A DNA stretch of 64,000 nt from Sinanaerobacter sp. ZZT-01 (GCF_035621135.1 NZ_CP141728.1:2976001-3040000); one strand, 5' to 3'. Positions 29,203 to 39,132 are shown, counted from the stretch's first letter. The notes: a model not told the origin generated them from the sequence alone. Numbers and translations are program-made.

Positions 29203-29682
29203 TTAAAAAACTACTGATAGTTTTGTTTTTGCTATTTTATCTAACGGTAATTCTATTTGATGCTCCTGTTCATCTAATAAAATAAGCTTATCTTCCAGCA
29301 GTTGAACCAATTTTGCAGTAATAAGCTTTTGCCCATCAATTGCTTCATATAAGCTCACATCAACCAATGAACCTTTAAAACGTTCAAAATCTTTTTTATT
29401 TATAAGAGGGCGATCTATGCCGGGTGAAGAGACCTCTAAATAATAATTTTGTTCAATTGGATCCAGTTTATCCAAACGCTCACTTAAAAATCGGCTCACC
29501 TTCTCACAATCATCCGTACCAATGTTTTCATATTGATCGTTGATACACTTTTCTATGAAAATACGAAGGAACCAGTCTCTTCCTTCTTTTAAAAATTCCA
29601 CATTGAAAAGTTCATAGTTATTTTCTTCAAGAAAAGGTTGCAGTTCAGAAGCAATCAGCTCTGTGATCTTCTTTTTGGCCAT
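29203..29682 (-). CDS. rimP: Ribosome maturation factor RimP
   Basis: A 159-residue two-domain protein that assists late 30S assembly. The N-terminal domain has the ELFNVEFLKEGRDWFLRIF segment, and the YYLEVSSPGIDRPL motif closes it. The C-terminal SH3-like domain follows. ATG 29682 (MAKKKI) is used, with AGGA at eight bases. It opens the nusA-infB operon, immediately downstream of the polC terminator. Confidence 0.95.
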   Translation of the reverse strand: MAKKKITELIASELQPFLEENNYELFNVEFLKEGRDWFLRIFIEKCINDQYENIGTDDCEKVSRFLSERLDKLDPIEQNYYLEVSSPGIDRPLINKKDFERFKGSLVDVSLYEAIDGQKLITAKLVQLLEDKLILLDEQEHQIELPLDKIAKTKLSVVF

Positions 29683-29725
29683 TCTCACATTCCTTTCTCA
29701 ACGCAATTTTCTCCAAGCAAAAGTG

Positions 29726-29755
29726 AAAGAGTGGGACTGCCCACTCTTTTGCTTT
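29726..29755 (-). terminator. Hairpin terminator between polC and rimP
   Basis: Ten-base perfect arms (AAAGAGTGGG at 29726-29735 and CCCACTCTTT at 29740-29749). It lies in the gap between the polC stop (29831) and the rimP start, and probably separates the two transcription units. The U-run is modest. Confidence 0.65.
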
Positions 29756-29830
29756 TACATATCAAGTACGATTATTCCTTAATAGGATACCACACTTTTA
29801 CTAAAATAGCAAGAAAAACACAGAAAAGTA

Positions 29831-32800
29831 TTAAAATAAACTCATTTGATCCGATTCTGGCATTCCTTTTAATACACCATGGTTTTTTAGTGCCTCAATT
29901 GCCGTACGATTCAGCTTTGCTCTTGTACGTATTTCTTCTATGGAAAAAAACGGCTGCGCCTCCCATTCTTCCGTCAAACGTTTTGCCGCGCTTTCGCCAA
30001 CTCCATTCAATGCTAAGAAAGGAATCAGAACTTTTCCGTCCACCACCTCAAATTTTACCGAATCGGATTTCCCAAGCTTCGCTGGCAAAAACTCAAATCC
30101 TCTCGCATACATTTCATACGCAACTTCCAATACCGTAACCTCGTCTTCTTCCTTCTTTGTCGCTTCTTTTCCTTTGTTCTCAATTTCCTTAATTCGATCC
30201 TGTACCGCCTGAAGTCCATTTAAAATCACATCAGCATTGAACTCACTGATCTTCATCGTAAAGAAAACAGCATAGAAAGCAGCAGGGAAATAAACTTTAT
30301 AATAAGCAATTCTGTAAGACATCATAACATACGCTACAGCATGTGCTCTTGGGAACATATACTTGATTCTGCGGCAGGATTCAATATACCACTCCGGTAC
30401 ATCGTTTGCTTCCATAATTTCGACTTGATCCGGTGTTAATCCCTTTCCCTTTCGGACACACTCCATGATTTTAAAAGATGCTTTTTTAGGAACGCCTTTT
30501 AAAATTAAGTAATTCATGATGTCATCACGAGTGGAAATCGCTTCGCTCATAGAAGCCTCTCCGTTACGGATAAATTCCTGCGCATTATTAATCCATACAT
30601 CAGTCCCGTGTGAAAAGCCGGAAATTCGAACTAAATCTGCAAAGCGCTTCGGATGCGTATCATCTAACATCTGGCGAACGAATTTTGTGCCAAACTCAGG
30701 AATTCCATAGCTTCCATGCACGTACTTATAGTCGTTAATTTTGATATCAAGTCCTTCAATACCATTGAAAATGCCCATTGTTTTTTTATCATCCAAAGGT
30801 ACATCAAGAGGATCCTCACCAGTGAGGTCTTGCAATTGACGTATCATAGACGGAACATCATGTCCTAAGATATCCAGTTTCAGTAGATTTTCATCAATTG
30901 AATGGTAGTCGTAATGTGTTGTGATAATATCTGTCTTGGTATCATTTGCCGGATGCTGTACCGGACAAAATTCATAGATCGTATGCCCTCGAGGCACGAT
31001 AATAATTCCGCCCGGATGTTGTCCTGTCGTACGACGTACGCCGGTACATCCAGTTGCCAGCCGTTCAATTTCCCATTTGTTTGCAGCTTGTCCCCGTTCC
31101 TCAAAATACTTCAAGACAAAACCGAATGCCGTTTTCATGGCTACTGTGCCAATTGTTCCGGCACGAAACACATTTTCTTTTCCAAATATCTCTTCTACAA
31201 ATTTATGCGCCACAGGCTGATATTCACCAGCAAAATTTAAGTCAATATCCGGTTCCTTATCACCTTCAAAGCCCAAGAATGTTTCAAACGGAATGGAATA
31301 TCCATCCTTTTTATATGGTCTGCCGCATTTCGGACAGTTTTTATCTGGCATATCCACACCGCAGTCGTAGCTGCCATCCTCAATAAACTCAACGTGTTTG
31401 CACTCTGGATTTTGGCAAATATAATGAGGAACCAAAGGGTTTACTTCTGTAATTCCTGCCATCGTAGCTGCAAAAGAGGAGCCGACAGAACCTCTTGAGC
31501 CTACTAAATATCCATCTTTTAGTGATTTTTGTACCAGCATTTCAGCTGATACGTACATAACTGCATATCCATTCCCGATGATCGAATCCAATTCTTTTTC
31601 CAAACGGCTTTGTACCAGTTCTGGTAAGGGCATTCCGTAAATTCCCCATGCTGTCTCCATACACCGACTTCGCAGGCGTTCCTCCGCACCGTCAATTTTA
31701 GGTGGAAATTTTCCTTCTGGTACTGGAATAACGCATTCCACCATATCCGCAATTGCATTTGGTGCAGAGATTACGACTTCTTTTGCAAGTTCTTCTCCTA
31801 AATAAGAAAATTCATCGAGCATTTCTTCCGTTGTCCGAAGATAAAGGCCCTCTCCATCTTCTACATCCTTATAGCCTTGCCCTGCCATCAATATTTTTCT
31901 ATAGATCGCATCTTCTTTGTCTTTGTAGTGTGCATCACAAGTAGCAACTACAGGTTTTCCGTATTTTTCCCCTAAAGCAATAATGGAACGATTGATTTGC
32001 TTTAGTTCCTCTTCATCGATCACCTTTCCTTTTTCAATTAGAAAATGATTATTACATAAAGGCTGAATCTCTAAATAATCGTATAAATCTATGATTTTTT
32101 CTATTTCCTTCTCAGAGCGTTTTTCCAATACAGCTCGGTAAATTTGACCGGCTTCACAAGCTGAACCAATAATAATTCCCTCTCTATATTGAAGTAAAAC
32201 TGACTTCGGTATTCTTGGTTTTTTATAAAAAAAGTCCAGATGTGATCGCGATACCAATTCATAGATATTTTTTAGTCCTTCTTGATTTTTCGCCAGTAAG
32301 ATAATATGATTTGTTCCCTTCGTTTTATAGTCAATCTCACTGCTTCCATTTACTTTCTCAATGTCATTTAAGCGTGTAAAGCCCGCTTCTTCCATTTTAT
32401 CAAACAGCTTAATTAAAATTCCAGCAGCAGCTTTCGCATCGTCAACAGCGCGATGATGATTTTCTAAAGCCACACCCAAAGCATTTGCAACCAAATTCAA
32501 TTTATGACGTTTTAAATCTTTTAATAACGTTCTGGACATGTACAGTGTATCGACTTTTGCATTTAATAATTCTTTTCCTCGTTTTGCACATGCTACACGG
32601 ACAAAGGAAATGTCAAAATCCGCATTATGTGCTACCAAAGGCAAGTCCCCTATAAACGTCATAAAGGAGTCAAAGATTTCATCCAAAGGCGGTGCATCTT
32701 TCAGCATGTCATCTGTAATGCCTGTCAGTTCTGTAATTTTTTCCGGAAGGTGTGCCACAGAAGGCTTTACAAAGGTTAAAAATTCATCAATAATTACTTT

Positions 32801-34195
32801 ATTCTTGACTTTTACTGCACCAATTTCAATGATTTCATTTGCCGTGGGTGATAACCCGGTTGTCTCTAAATCAAAAACAACGTATTCTCCCGATGTATCA
32901 AGCCCCGTGGGCATTGCACTTGTATTTCCTTCATCATCCAACAAATATCCTTCAAGTCCAAATATTAACTTAATATCCAATTTGTTTTTCTTAACCGCTT
33001 TTGCAGCCTCCGGAAAGGCTTGTACGACCCCATGATCCGTAATTGCCAAAGCCTTATGCCCCCATGACCCTGCCGTTTTTATCAGATCGCTGATTTCAAT
33101 CAAGCCGTCCATTGCACTCATTTTAGTATGTACATGCAGTTCAACCCGTTTTTCCTCCGAAAGGTCTTTGCGATCGTCTTTATGAATTTTCTCCATATCC
33201 CGCCCCATTAAGACAATGGCATTTTCATAGCTATCAAATTCTACATTTCCCCGAATACGGACATCGGTCCCAACTTTGATGTGTTCATCAATTTCATTCC
33301 ACTTTTGTTCGTTCGCAAATATCTTTACGCAGATCGAGTTTGTCGTGTCGGTCACTAACAATGTAATAAGCTGCCTGCCGCTTTTTAACGCTCTGCCTTC
33401 CTTCCGGAAAACCCTGCCCTCAATGATGACTGATCCGCTGTCACTATGCAGAGTCTTAAGAGGTACCGCTTCTCCCTCAATGTCCTCTCCCATAATGCGA
33501 TTTCCTTCAACCGGCGTGTATTTCTGACGAACAAGCCTTGCTCCTTTTTTTTGCCATGGTTTTGAATCGGCAGAGCCTTTTCCTGTGTCTCCGCCCATGC
33601 TCCCGCAAACAGCAGCATTTGCCTCCGCCTCCTTGATCGCATTTTTTATGCTTTCCAGCTCTTTCGCATCTAATTTTGCCTTTTCCTGTTCTTTTTGCAT
33701 ATAACTATCTTGGTGATTCAAAAACCGAACCTGAAGTTCCAAATTAAAATCTCTTTTAATAATCCGCTCAAAAATTCGTGCTGTTTTCTCGTTTAACTCC
33801 GAAACAGCAGTCTCTCCCAGTGCCTTAATTTGAAGCAAGGAATCTCTTAACGTATATTCATCGGTAAAAATAGTCCGGGTCAGGTGTGCATAAGTACCGT
33901 TAATTTCTTCAATCATATGCGGAATCGCAAGCCTTATAATCTCTTGAGGCTCTAAAATCATTTTCTCATAAAAAAAATAAAAGGCTACGTCAGAAAGCTG
34001 AGGAAATTCCCTTTGTAACGCTGCTTTTAACTTTTGCACATCAGCAAAAGGAATGATAAAATTTAATTTAATTTCTATATTTAATCGCTTTATTTCTCTC
34101 TGAATGTATGTGTTTCCAATTGAATAGATATACTCTCGCTTGGCGTGCTTTCCAATTTGTGACCAGTTGATATAGCGTTCTATTAAAGTCTTCAC
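29831..34195 (-). CDS. polC: DNA polymerase III alpha subunit, PolC type
   Basis: The 1454-residue Gram-positive replicative polymerase. In order: an N-terminal domain, an OB-fold (about 240-340), a PHP domain beginning VELHVHTKMSAMDGLI, and a proofreading exonuclease inserted in it (VVFDLETTGLSP, with later HNADFDISF and HHRAVDDAKAA). A zinc-binding Cys set follows (CQNPECKH ... CPKCGRP), then the polymerase catalytic core (PDIDLNFAGEYQ), and the C-terminal region ends with the beta-clamp-binding-like QMSLF. The start is GTG 34195 with AGGGGG seven bases upstream. It confirms a Firmicute host. Confidence 0.98.
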   Translation of the reverse strand: MKTLIERYINWSQIGKHAKREYIYSIGNTYIQREIKRLNIEIKLNFIIPFADVQKLKAALQREFPQLSDVAFYFFYEKMILEPQEIIRLAIPHMIEEINGTYAHLTRTIFTDEYTLRDSLLQIKALGETAVSELNEKTARIFERIIKRDFNLELQVRFLNHQDSYMQKEQEKAKLDAKELESIKNAIKEAEANAAVCGSMGGDTGKGSADSKPWQKKGARLVRQKYTPVEGNRIMGEDIEGEAVPLKTLHSDSGSVIIEGRVFRKEGRALKSGRQLITLLVTDTTNSICVKIFANEQKWNEIDEHIKVGTDVRIRGNVEFDSYENAIVLMGRDMEKIHKDDRKDLSEEKRVELHVHTKMSAMDGLIEISDLIKTAGSWGHKALAITDHGVVQAFPEAAKAVKKNKLDIKLIFGLEGYLLDDEGNTSAMPTGLDTSGEYVVFDLETTGLSPTANEIIEIGAVKVKNKVIIDEFLTFVKPSVAHLPEKITELTGITDDMLKDAPPLDEIFDSFMTFIGDLPLVAHNADFDISFVRVACAKRGKELLNAKVDTLYMSRTLLKDLKRHKLNLVANALGVALENHHRAVDDAKAAAGILIKLFDKMEEAGFTRLNDIEKVNGSSEIDYKTKGTNHIILLAKNQEGLKNIYELVSRSHLDFFYKKPRIPKSVLLQYREGIIIGSACEAGQIYRAVLEKRSEKEIEKIIDLYDYLEIQPLCNNHFLIEKGKVIDEEELKQINRSIIALGEKYGKPVVATCDAHYKDKEDAIYRKILMAGQGYKDVEDGEGLYLRTTEEMLDEFSYLGEELAKEVVISAPNAIADMVECVIPVPEGKFPPKIDGAEERLRSRCMETAWGIYGMPLPELVQSRLEKELDSIIGNGYAVMYVSAEMLVQKSLKDGYLVGSRGSVGSSFAATMAGITEVNPLVPHYICQNPECKHVEFIEDGSYDCGVDMPDKNCPKCGRPYKKDGYSIPFETFLGFEGDKEPDIDLNFAGEYQPVAHKFVEEIFGKENVFRAGTIGTVAMKTAFGFVLKYFEERGQAANKWEIERLATGCTGVRRTTGQHPGGIIIVPRGHTIYEFCPVQHPANDTKTDIITTHYDYHSIDENLLKLDILGHDVPSMIRQLQDLTGEDPLDVPLDDKKTMGIFNGIEGLDIKINDYKYVHGSYGIPEFGTKFVRQMLDDTHPKRFADLVRISGFSHGTDVWINNAQEFIRNGEASMSEAISTRDDIMNYLILKGVPKKASFKIMECVRKGKGLTPDQVEIMEANDVPEWYIESCRRIKYMFPRAHAVAYVMMSYRIAYYKVYFPAAFYAVFFTMKISEFNADVILNGLQAVQDRIKEIENKGKEATKKEEDEVTVLEVAYEMYARGFEFLPAKLGKSDSVKFEVVDGKVLIPFLALNGVGESAAKRLTEEWEAQPFFSIEEIRTRAKLNRTAIEALKNHGVLKGMPESDQMSLF

Positions 34196-34231
34196 TAAAA
34201 AACCCCCTATTTAATTTACATAGTATACCAT

Positions 34232-34259
34232 AAAAAAAGAACCGCGACAATGGCGGCTC
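34232..34259 (-). terminator. Terminator after the amidohydrolase gene
   Basis: On the minus strand GAGCCGC pairs with GCGGTTC (34239-34245 and 34253-34259) over a seven-base loop, followed by seven U. It closes the nhaC-amidohydrolase unit just upstream of polC. Confidence 0.85.
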
Positions 34260-34305
34260 CTTTTTGTAAATTTATGTTTACTTAAAACGATCATATAAAT
34301 GGAAC

Positions 34306-35730
34306 TTAAAGCTTATCCTGATCCATAAATCTTGCATTCGTACCATAAATTTCAAAAAACTCTTTAGCAGCTCTTTTCCCGATACTAGCAGGGTAATCTG
34401 CAATATCTTTCAGATAGGTTTCTTCTTCAATTCCTTTAATTTTTCCATCTTGCATAATTACGTTTCCATCGACTGCAACCAGAGCAACTTCTTGCCCTCT
34501 AGCGCTATAAACTAAATTCGGCACAATATTTCTCATCGGATAAGTATAGACCGGTAACATTGAGGGATATTTTAGGTCAATTGCAATGAAATCTGCTTGT
34601 TTTCCGATTTCTAAAGAACCTACCATCTCACCAAGTCCGCAAGCCTTAGCGCCTTCAATGGTAGCCATTCTCAATGCTTTCCATGCTGGCATAATCTCTG
34701 GATTGCTGTACTTGATTTTATTAAATAAGGCTACATTTTTCATTTCATTGATAATATTGTGACAATTATTTCCCGGTGCTTGATCTGATCCTAAAGCCAC
34801 ATTGCCTCCAGCTTCATGAAAAGCGACAGATGGAGGTACGATTCCATCGATAATCGCAATCGAACCAGGACAAAGAATCAGAGAAGCTCCGCTTTTTGCA
34901 ACAATTGCTGCTTCTTCATCATTGCAATCCGTTAAATGAACCGCCATGAGACTTTCATCTAAGTATCCAAGCTCCTGTAAAAAAGCTACTGGTCTTTTTC
35001 CATAACGTTTTTCAATTTGATAGGTTTCACGATCTCCCTGCTGGGTATGCATATGAATTTTGGTTTTTCGTTCTTTTACTATTTTTTGAATTTTTAACAG
35101 CATTTCTGGGCTGACAAAGTCAGCACCTTGGGGTCCAAATAAAATTTTGATTCTTCCGTCTGCTTTGTTGTGCCACTTATCATAAAGCGCTAAATTTCTT
35201 GCGAGACTTTCTTCACCCAATTCATCATCAAACTCATAGAGCTCACCTGGTTTATAAACCCGCCGCTTCGCTGCACGAATTGTCTGTGTAATATTTCCAC
35301 GCGCGCCTACTTTATCGATGAAACGGCACACATTATCCATATTCGATTCATAATCTCCTAACGTTGTAGTGCCTGCTTTAATTGCCTCAATCATTGCAAC
35401 ATAGCTTCCCGCATCTTTTTCTTCATTGGTTACCACATTATCAAAAGGTTGCAATCCATACATCATCCAGTTATTGGTGTCCTGAGCCAACCCCCGCATA
35501 ATGTTACACGCCGTATGCATATGCCCATCAATAAAACCCGGTAAAATCGCATGATGTTCCATATCCAAGACTTCAGTTGCTTCGTAGTTTGAAAGAATTT
35601 TCTCTTCCTCTGCAATCTCAACAATTTTACCACCATTGACTACCATGGCAGCATTTAATTTATATCCTACACCATCGCCCTCCATCGTATAAAAATGGGG
35701 TGCCTTTACAATCATATCTACTTTTCTCAT
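34306..35730 (-). CDS. Amidohydrolase of the ATZ/TRZ-MtaD-guanine deaminase group
   Basis: A 474-residue TIM-barrel metal-dependent hydrolase/deaminase. Metal ligands are visible: HMH at residues 70-72, HMH at 225-227 with the following QQGDRE, His264 (AVHLTDCND) and Asp315 (ALGSDQAPGNN). This is the mononuclear arrangement of aminohydrolases acting on purines, triazines, S-adenosylhomocysteine or related rings. The substrate cannot be named. It is co-transcribed with the upstream NhaC-type transporter (37-base gap), which suggests the transporter imports its substrate or exports a product. Confidence 0.85.
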   Translation of the reverse strand: MRKVDMIVKAPHFYTMEGDGVGYKLNAAMVVNGGKIVEIAEEEKILSNYEATEVLDMEHHAILPGFIDGHMHTACNIMRGLAQDTNNWMMYGLQPFDNVVTNEEKDAGSYVAMIEAIKAGTTTLGDYESNMDNVCRFIDKVGARGNITQTIRAAKRRVYKPGELYEFDDELGEESLARNLALYDKWHNKADGRIKILFGPQGADFVSPEMLLKIQKIVKERKTKIHMHTQQGDRETYQIEKRYGKRPVAFLQELGYLDESLMAVHLTDCNDEEAAIVAKSGASLILCPGSIAIIDGIVPPSVAFHEAGGNVALGSDQAPGNNCHNIINEMKNVALFNKIKYSNPEIMPAWKALRMATIEGAKACGLGEMVGSLEIGKQADFIAIDLKYPSMLPVYTYPMRNIVPNLVYSARGQEVALVAVDGNVIMQDGKIKGIEEETYLKDIADYPASIGKRAAKEFFEIYGTNARFMDQDKL

Positions 35731-35767
35731 TTTCTACCCTCAAATTACTTTTCAGCTATAATTTTTT

Positions 35768-37306
35768 TTAACGAGCCAACGCGCTATTTCTCTGTTTAGA
35801 TAGTTTGGTCATTACGAACAATATCGCATATAAAATGACTCCTGTAACTGCTATACTTAATACATATTGTTTGGTTAATCCCCCTACCAGAAATCCAAGA
35901 AACGCAGAAACGCCCACTGCGATTCCATAAGGCAGTTGTGTCATGACATGTACCACATGATTACAAGAAGCACCTGTCGAAGATAAAATAGTCGTGTCAG
36001 AAATTGGTGAACACTGATCCCCAAACATACCCCCGCCGATCACTGCACCAACGACATAAGGAAGCGGTAGGTTAAAGGCAACGGCCATCGGAAATGCAAT
36101 TGGCATCATAATCGACCACACGCCCCAGGAAGAACCGGTTGCGAAAGAAATTCCAGCACCAAATAGGAAGACCATTGCTGGTACCAATCCTGGTGTTAAA
36201 TAATTCTGAACCACGCCAGCCATGTAATTCCCCACTTCCATGGTTCCAGTAATGCTTCCCATGGACCATGCACAGATTAGAATAAAGGGAACAGAAATCA
36301 AGTCAGCCATACCGTCAATAAAATGGTTAAATCCCTTTGCCGGCGAGAATAATTTAGTGATTACCCCCACAACACCTGCGCCAATACCACCGCAAATAAA
36401 AGCCATGCAAATCGCCAGTGTAATGTTCCCGTTTAAAAATGCGCCCTTAAAACCGTTCTGTGAAAAATTACCCGTCCAGAAAATAACAGCAAACAACGTG
36501 ATAAATAAAGAAGCCATAGGTATAGCAAAATTCCACGCACTTAACTTGTAATTTTCGGGGAGCACATTTTTCACTTCCGGAACTAATGGCTCTACGCCAT
36601 CTGCTAATAATTTTCCGGTTTCTCTTGCACGTCTTTCCTCCTCATACATTGGTCCAATGTTTAATCCAAATACCGCAACAACGATTACCGTGATCATTGC
36701 AAAAAGACTATACATATTAAATGGAAGCATTTGTGCCCAGATGGACCACTCATTTGCCTCTATTCCTGCCGCCAATAATTGTGTTGCAATCAGACCCGTA
36801 ATAAATGGACCATAACTGCTGATCGGTGAAAAAGATGCAAGATTGCAGCCCATGGAGTCTAAGATATACGCTAATTTTGCTCTAGATACCTTTACTACAT
36901 CAGTCACCGGTCTCATAATGGTACCTAATATGAGACAAGGTTCCGTATACGAGAAAATAAAGGCGCTAAGGCATGTGACAATTTGACCTTTTTTTGCATT
37001 GTTTATGCTCTTTGTAACCAAACCTGCAAAAGCCTGTGCAGCTCCGGTTACCCTAAGCATAGCAATTAAGCCCCCAGATAAAGTAACTAAAATCAGCAAA
37101 CTGGCATTCCATTCGCTGGCAATGGATGGAACCATGTAATCTGAGATGATTTTTACAAATCCCACAATTGGATTCCATCCATTGATCATAGTAGAGCCCA
37201 GCCAAACTGCTACGAACAAGGAAAGAATCGTCTGCTTTGTAATCAATGCTAATACAATAGCAAGGATTGGTGGTAATAAACATAAAATTCCAAAACTTGT
37301 GTCCAT
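35768..37306 (-). CDS. NhaC-family Na+/H+ antiporter-type transporter
   Basis: A 512-residue membrane protein with about 12 transmembrane segments, in the NhaC/ion-transporter superfamily. Conserved segments include LFVAVWLGSTMINGWNP, YTEPCLILGTIMRPVTDV, SMGCNLASFSPISSYGPF, FATGSSWGVWSIMMP, and GGGMFGDQCSPISDTTILSS. Many members near catabolic genes exchange Na+ or H+ for organic ions. Its message is preceded by a sigma-54 promoter and probably controlled by the activator gene just upstream. Confidence 0.88.
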   Translation of the reverse strand: MDTSFGILCLLPPILAIVLALITKQTILSLFVAVWLGSTMINGWNPIVGFVKIISDYMVPSIASEWNASLLILVTLSGGLIAMLRVTGAAQAFAGLVTKSINNAKKGQIVTCLSAFIFSYTEPCLILGTIMRPVTDVVKVSRAKLAYILDSMGCNLASFSPISSYGPFITGLIATQLLAAGIEANEWSIWAQMLPFNMYSLFAMITVIVVAVFGLNIGPMYEEERRARETGKLLADGVEPLVPEVKNVLPENYKLSAWNFAIPMASLFITLFAVIFWTGNFSQNGFKGAFLNGNITLAICMAFICGGIGAGVVGVITKLFSPAKGFNHFIDGMADLISVPFILICAWSMGSITGTMEVGNYMAGVVQNYLTPGLVPAMVFLFGAGISFATGSSWGVWSIMMPIAFPMAVAFNLPLPYVVGAVIGGGMFGDQCSPISDTTILSSTGASCNHVVHVMTQLPYGIAVGVSAFLGFLVGGLTKQYVLSIAVTGVILYAILFVMTKLSKQRNSALAR

Positions 37307-37349
37307 ATTGAATTCCTCCTTTTATTATGGTACCTTTATGCTAATAACA

Positions 37350-37366
37350 AGCAAAAACTATGCCAA
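37350..37366 (-). promoter_or_regulatory. Sigma-54 promoter of the nhaC-amidohydrolase operon
   Basis: The minus strand reads TTGGCATAGTTTTTGCT. The GG (-24) and GC (-12) are 12 bases apart, exactly the sigma-54 spacing. It lies about 45 bases upstream of the NhaC start. The activator gene just upstream encodes the matching sigma-54 regulator. Confidence 0.8.
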
Positions 37367-37513
37367 ACACAAGCATTGCATATTTTCAGACTTTTCCATT
37401 TTCTTTTCTATTCTAAGGTAAAAAAAATTTTCCATTTTCCCGTATTTTATAAAAAAATTTTTACTCTATTAAAAAAAGTGGACATGACGGAATCAAAGAT
37501 TCTTATTTCCACA

Positions 37514-37532
37514 TGTCGCCTCAAGGGCGACA
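37514..37532. promoter_or_regulatory. Palindrome, possible enhancer (UAS) for the sigma-54 activator
   Basis: TGTCGCC and GGCGACA are perfect seven-base arms around five bases, about 160-180 bases upstream of the -12/-24 promoter, a typical enhancer distance. Confidence 0.5.
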
Positions 37533-37556
37533 ACAGTCAAGGTGCTTTCTTTGAAA

Positions 37557-37595
37557 CATACGCAAATATCAATTCTACGGCAATATTTCCGTATG
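37557..37595. repeat. Inverted repeat between the activator gene and nhaC
   Basis: Thirteen-base arms (37557-37569 and 37583-37595, one mismatch) with a 13-base loop. It is just downstream of the activator's terminator; it may be a second protein-binding site. Confidence 0.45.
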
Positions 37596-37597
37596 TT

Positions 37598-37626
37598 ATA
37601 AAAAAGCCGATAGCAAAGCTATCGGT
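37598..37626 (-). terminator. Terminator of the sigma-54 activator gene
   Basis: On the minus strand ACCGATAGC pairs with GCTATCGGC over three bases, followed by a run of T (37600-37605). It lies seven bases after the activator stop. Confidence 0.85.
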
Positions 37627-37632
37627 CTCCCA

Positions 37633-39006
37633 TCATTCATTATACTCCTTTAATCTATATTTTGATAACTTGTAATTCAATGCCTGTTTTGAAATTTTCA
37701 ATTTATCAGCTGCTTCAGTAACACCGGAGGAAGAATCGAGCGCAGCTACAATCAATCTCTTCTCAAAAAATTCTACCTTCTGTACCAGAGACATATTTTG
37801 ATTATTTGCTTCTAACCTCTCCTGTTCTTGATCATACTTACGAGTGAGATATTGTGGTAAATTCTTTTTTTGAATAAAACGAGATCCAATAATATTAAAC
37901 GCTCCTTCAATAAGATTGCGAAGCTCTCTTACATTTCCCGGCCAATTGTAATCCTCAAAAATAGCCTTTACTTCATCTGTTACCCCTAGGACGTTTTTAT
38001 TCATTTTTGAATTGTAACTCGCAATAAAATAATCCGTCAAATAAGAAATATCCACAATACGCTCACGAAGAGGGGGAATGTCAATCTGCACTGTATTCAA
38101 TCGGTAAAACAAATCTTCTCTTATTTTTTTATTTGTTACACACTCATAAGGTTCTTCATTGACCGCAGAAATGATCTTCACATCAAAATAGACAGGTTTA
38201 TTGTCTCCAATACGCATAATCTTTTTTTCCTCAATTGCTTTTAATATTTTTACCTGCATACTTAATTCCATGGAGTTAATTTCATCTAAAAAAAGAGTTC
38301 CTCCATTGGCTGTTTCAAAAAGACCCGGACGATCTTCAGCTCCTGTATAACTTCCCTTTGCCGTACCAAATAAAATGCTCTCCAGTAAGGTGCTGGGAAT
38401 GGCCGCACAATTTTGGGACACAAAGTTTTTGTCGCTGCGATTTCCACAGGTATGGATGCTCTGTGCAATCAGTTCTTTTCCGGTGCCGGTTTCTCCGTAA
38501 ATTAAAACAGAAGAGTCTGTATTAGCAATCTGGGGAATCAACTGTTTAATTTGTTTCATCTCTGACGAAGCAGTAATGATGTCATTGATATGATACAAAC
38601 CCTTCTTGCTGTCCCCATCGAACTTAGGCAAAACAATATTTTTTCGCTGTCCGCCTTCACTGATGCAGCGTGATAGATCAATTGCTCCTACAATTCTGCC
38701 ATCCTGAATGATTGGCAGAGTACTATAAATGTTGGTAATCTCTTGTCCATGCGGTGTAGTAAGTGTTTCAATGTGATCGTAAATAGGTACCCCATCCTTC
38801 AGCACCCTCATAATGCTGCTGTCTTCCTCTTTCATCTCTGGATGAATCTCAAGAATGGTCTTGCCTACAATTTCTTTTATCTTCAAATCGTAAAGATCTG
38901 TTCTAAAATTAGTGTAATACAAGATTTTACCTTTTTCATCGGTAATAATGGCCCCATCAAAATAATTATACATATTCAATATTCGTTCAATGTTCAGCGT
39001 TGCCAT
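37633..39006 (-). CDS. Sigma-54-dependent transcriptional activator (PAS-AAA+-Fis)
   Basis: A 457-residue enhancer-binding protein. A PAS sensor domain covers about residues 8-115. The AAA+ domain has Walker A GETGTGKE (171-178), the sigma-54 contact loop GSYTGA (218-223, a conservative variant of GAFTGA), Walker B TLFLDEIN (237-244) and the arginine-finger region LFYRLNTVQIDIPPLRER. A Fis-type helix-turn-helix lies at the C-terminus (EAADKLKISKQALNYKL). It is probably the activator of the adjacent nhaC-amidohydrolase promoter and may also sense a ligand from the neighbouring pathway. Confidence 0.93.
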   Translation of the reverse strand: MATLNIERILNMYNYFDGAIITDEKGKILYYTNFRTDLYDLKIKEIVGKTILEIHPEMKEEDSSIMRVLKDGVPIYDHIETLTTPHGQEITNIYSTLPIIQDGRIVGAIDLSRCISEGGQRKNIVLPKFDGDSKKGLYHINDIITASSEMKQIKQLIPQIANTDSSVLIYGETGTGKELIAQSIHTCGNRSDKNFVSQNCAAIPSTLLESILFGTAKGSYTGAEDRPGLFETANGGTLFLDEINSMELSMQVKILKAIEEKKIMRIGDNKPVYFDVKIISAVNEEPYECVTNKKIREDLFYRLNTVQIDIPPLRERIVDISYLTDYFIASYNSKMNKNVLGVTDEVKAIFEDYNWPGNVRELRNLIEGAFNIIGSRFIQKKNLPQYLTRKYDQEQERLEANNQNMSLVQKVEFFEKRLIVAALDSSSGVTEAADKLKISKQALNYKLSKYRLKEYNE

Positions 39007-39132
39007 GTAATTCTCCCTTTCTTGTCATCCTAAAAGTTTTATTTTTTTTATTCTATCCTATTTCATATGCTACGAGAAGCAAAAAACTTTATTTCGTAAA
39101 TAAGTTAGAATAAATCGAACCTAATGAAACGG

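Noticed and set aside
37633-39006. Loss-of-function reading of the GAFTGA loop in the sigma-54 activator
   Set aside because: The loop reads GSYTGA; Tyr for Phe is a tolerated change and the rest of the AAA+ motifs are intact, so the protein is probably active.
39060-39110. A sigma-54 promoter for the activator gene itself
   Set aside because: A TTGCT occurs on the minus strand, but there is no GG 12 bases upstream of the GC.
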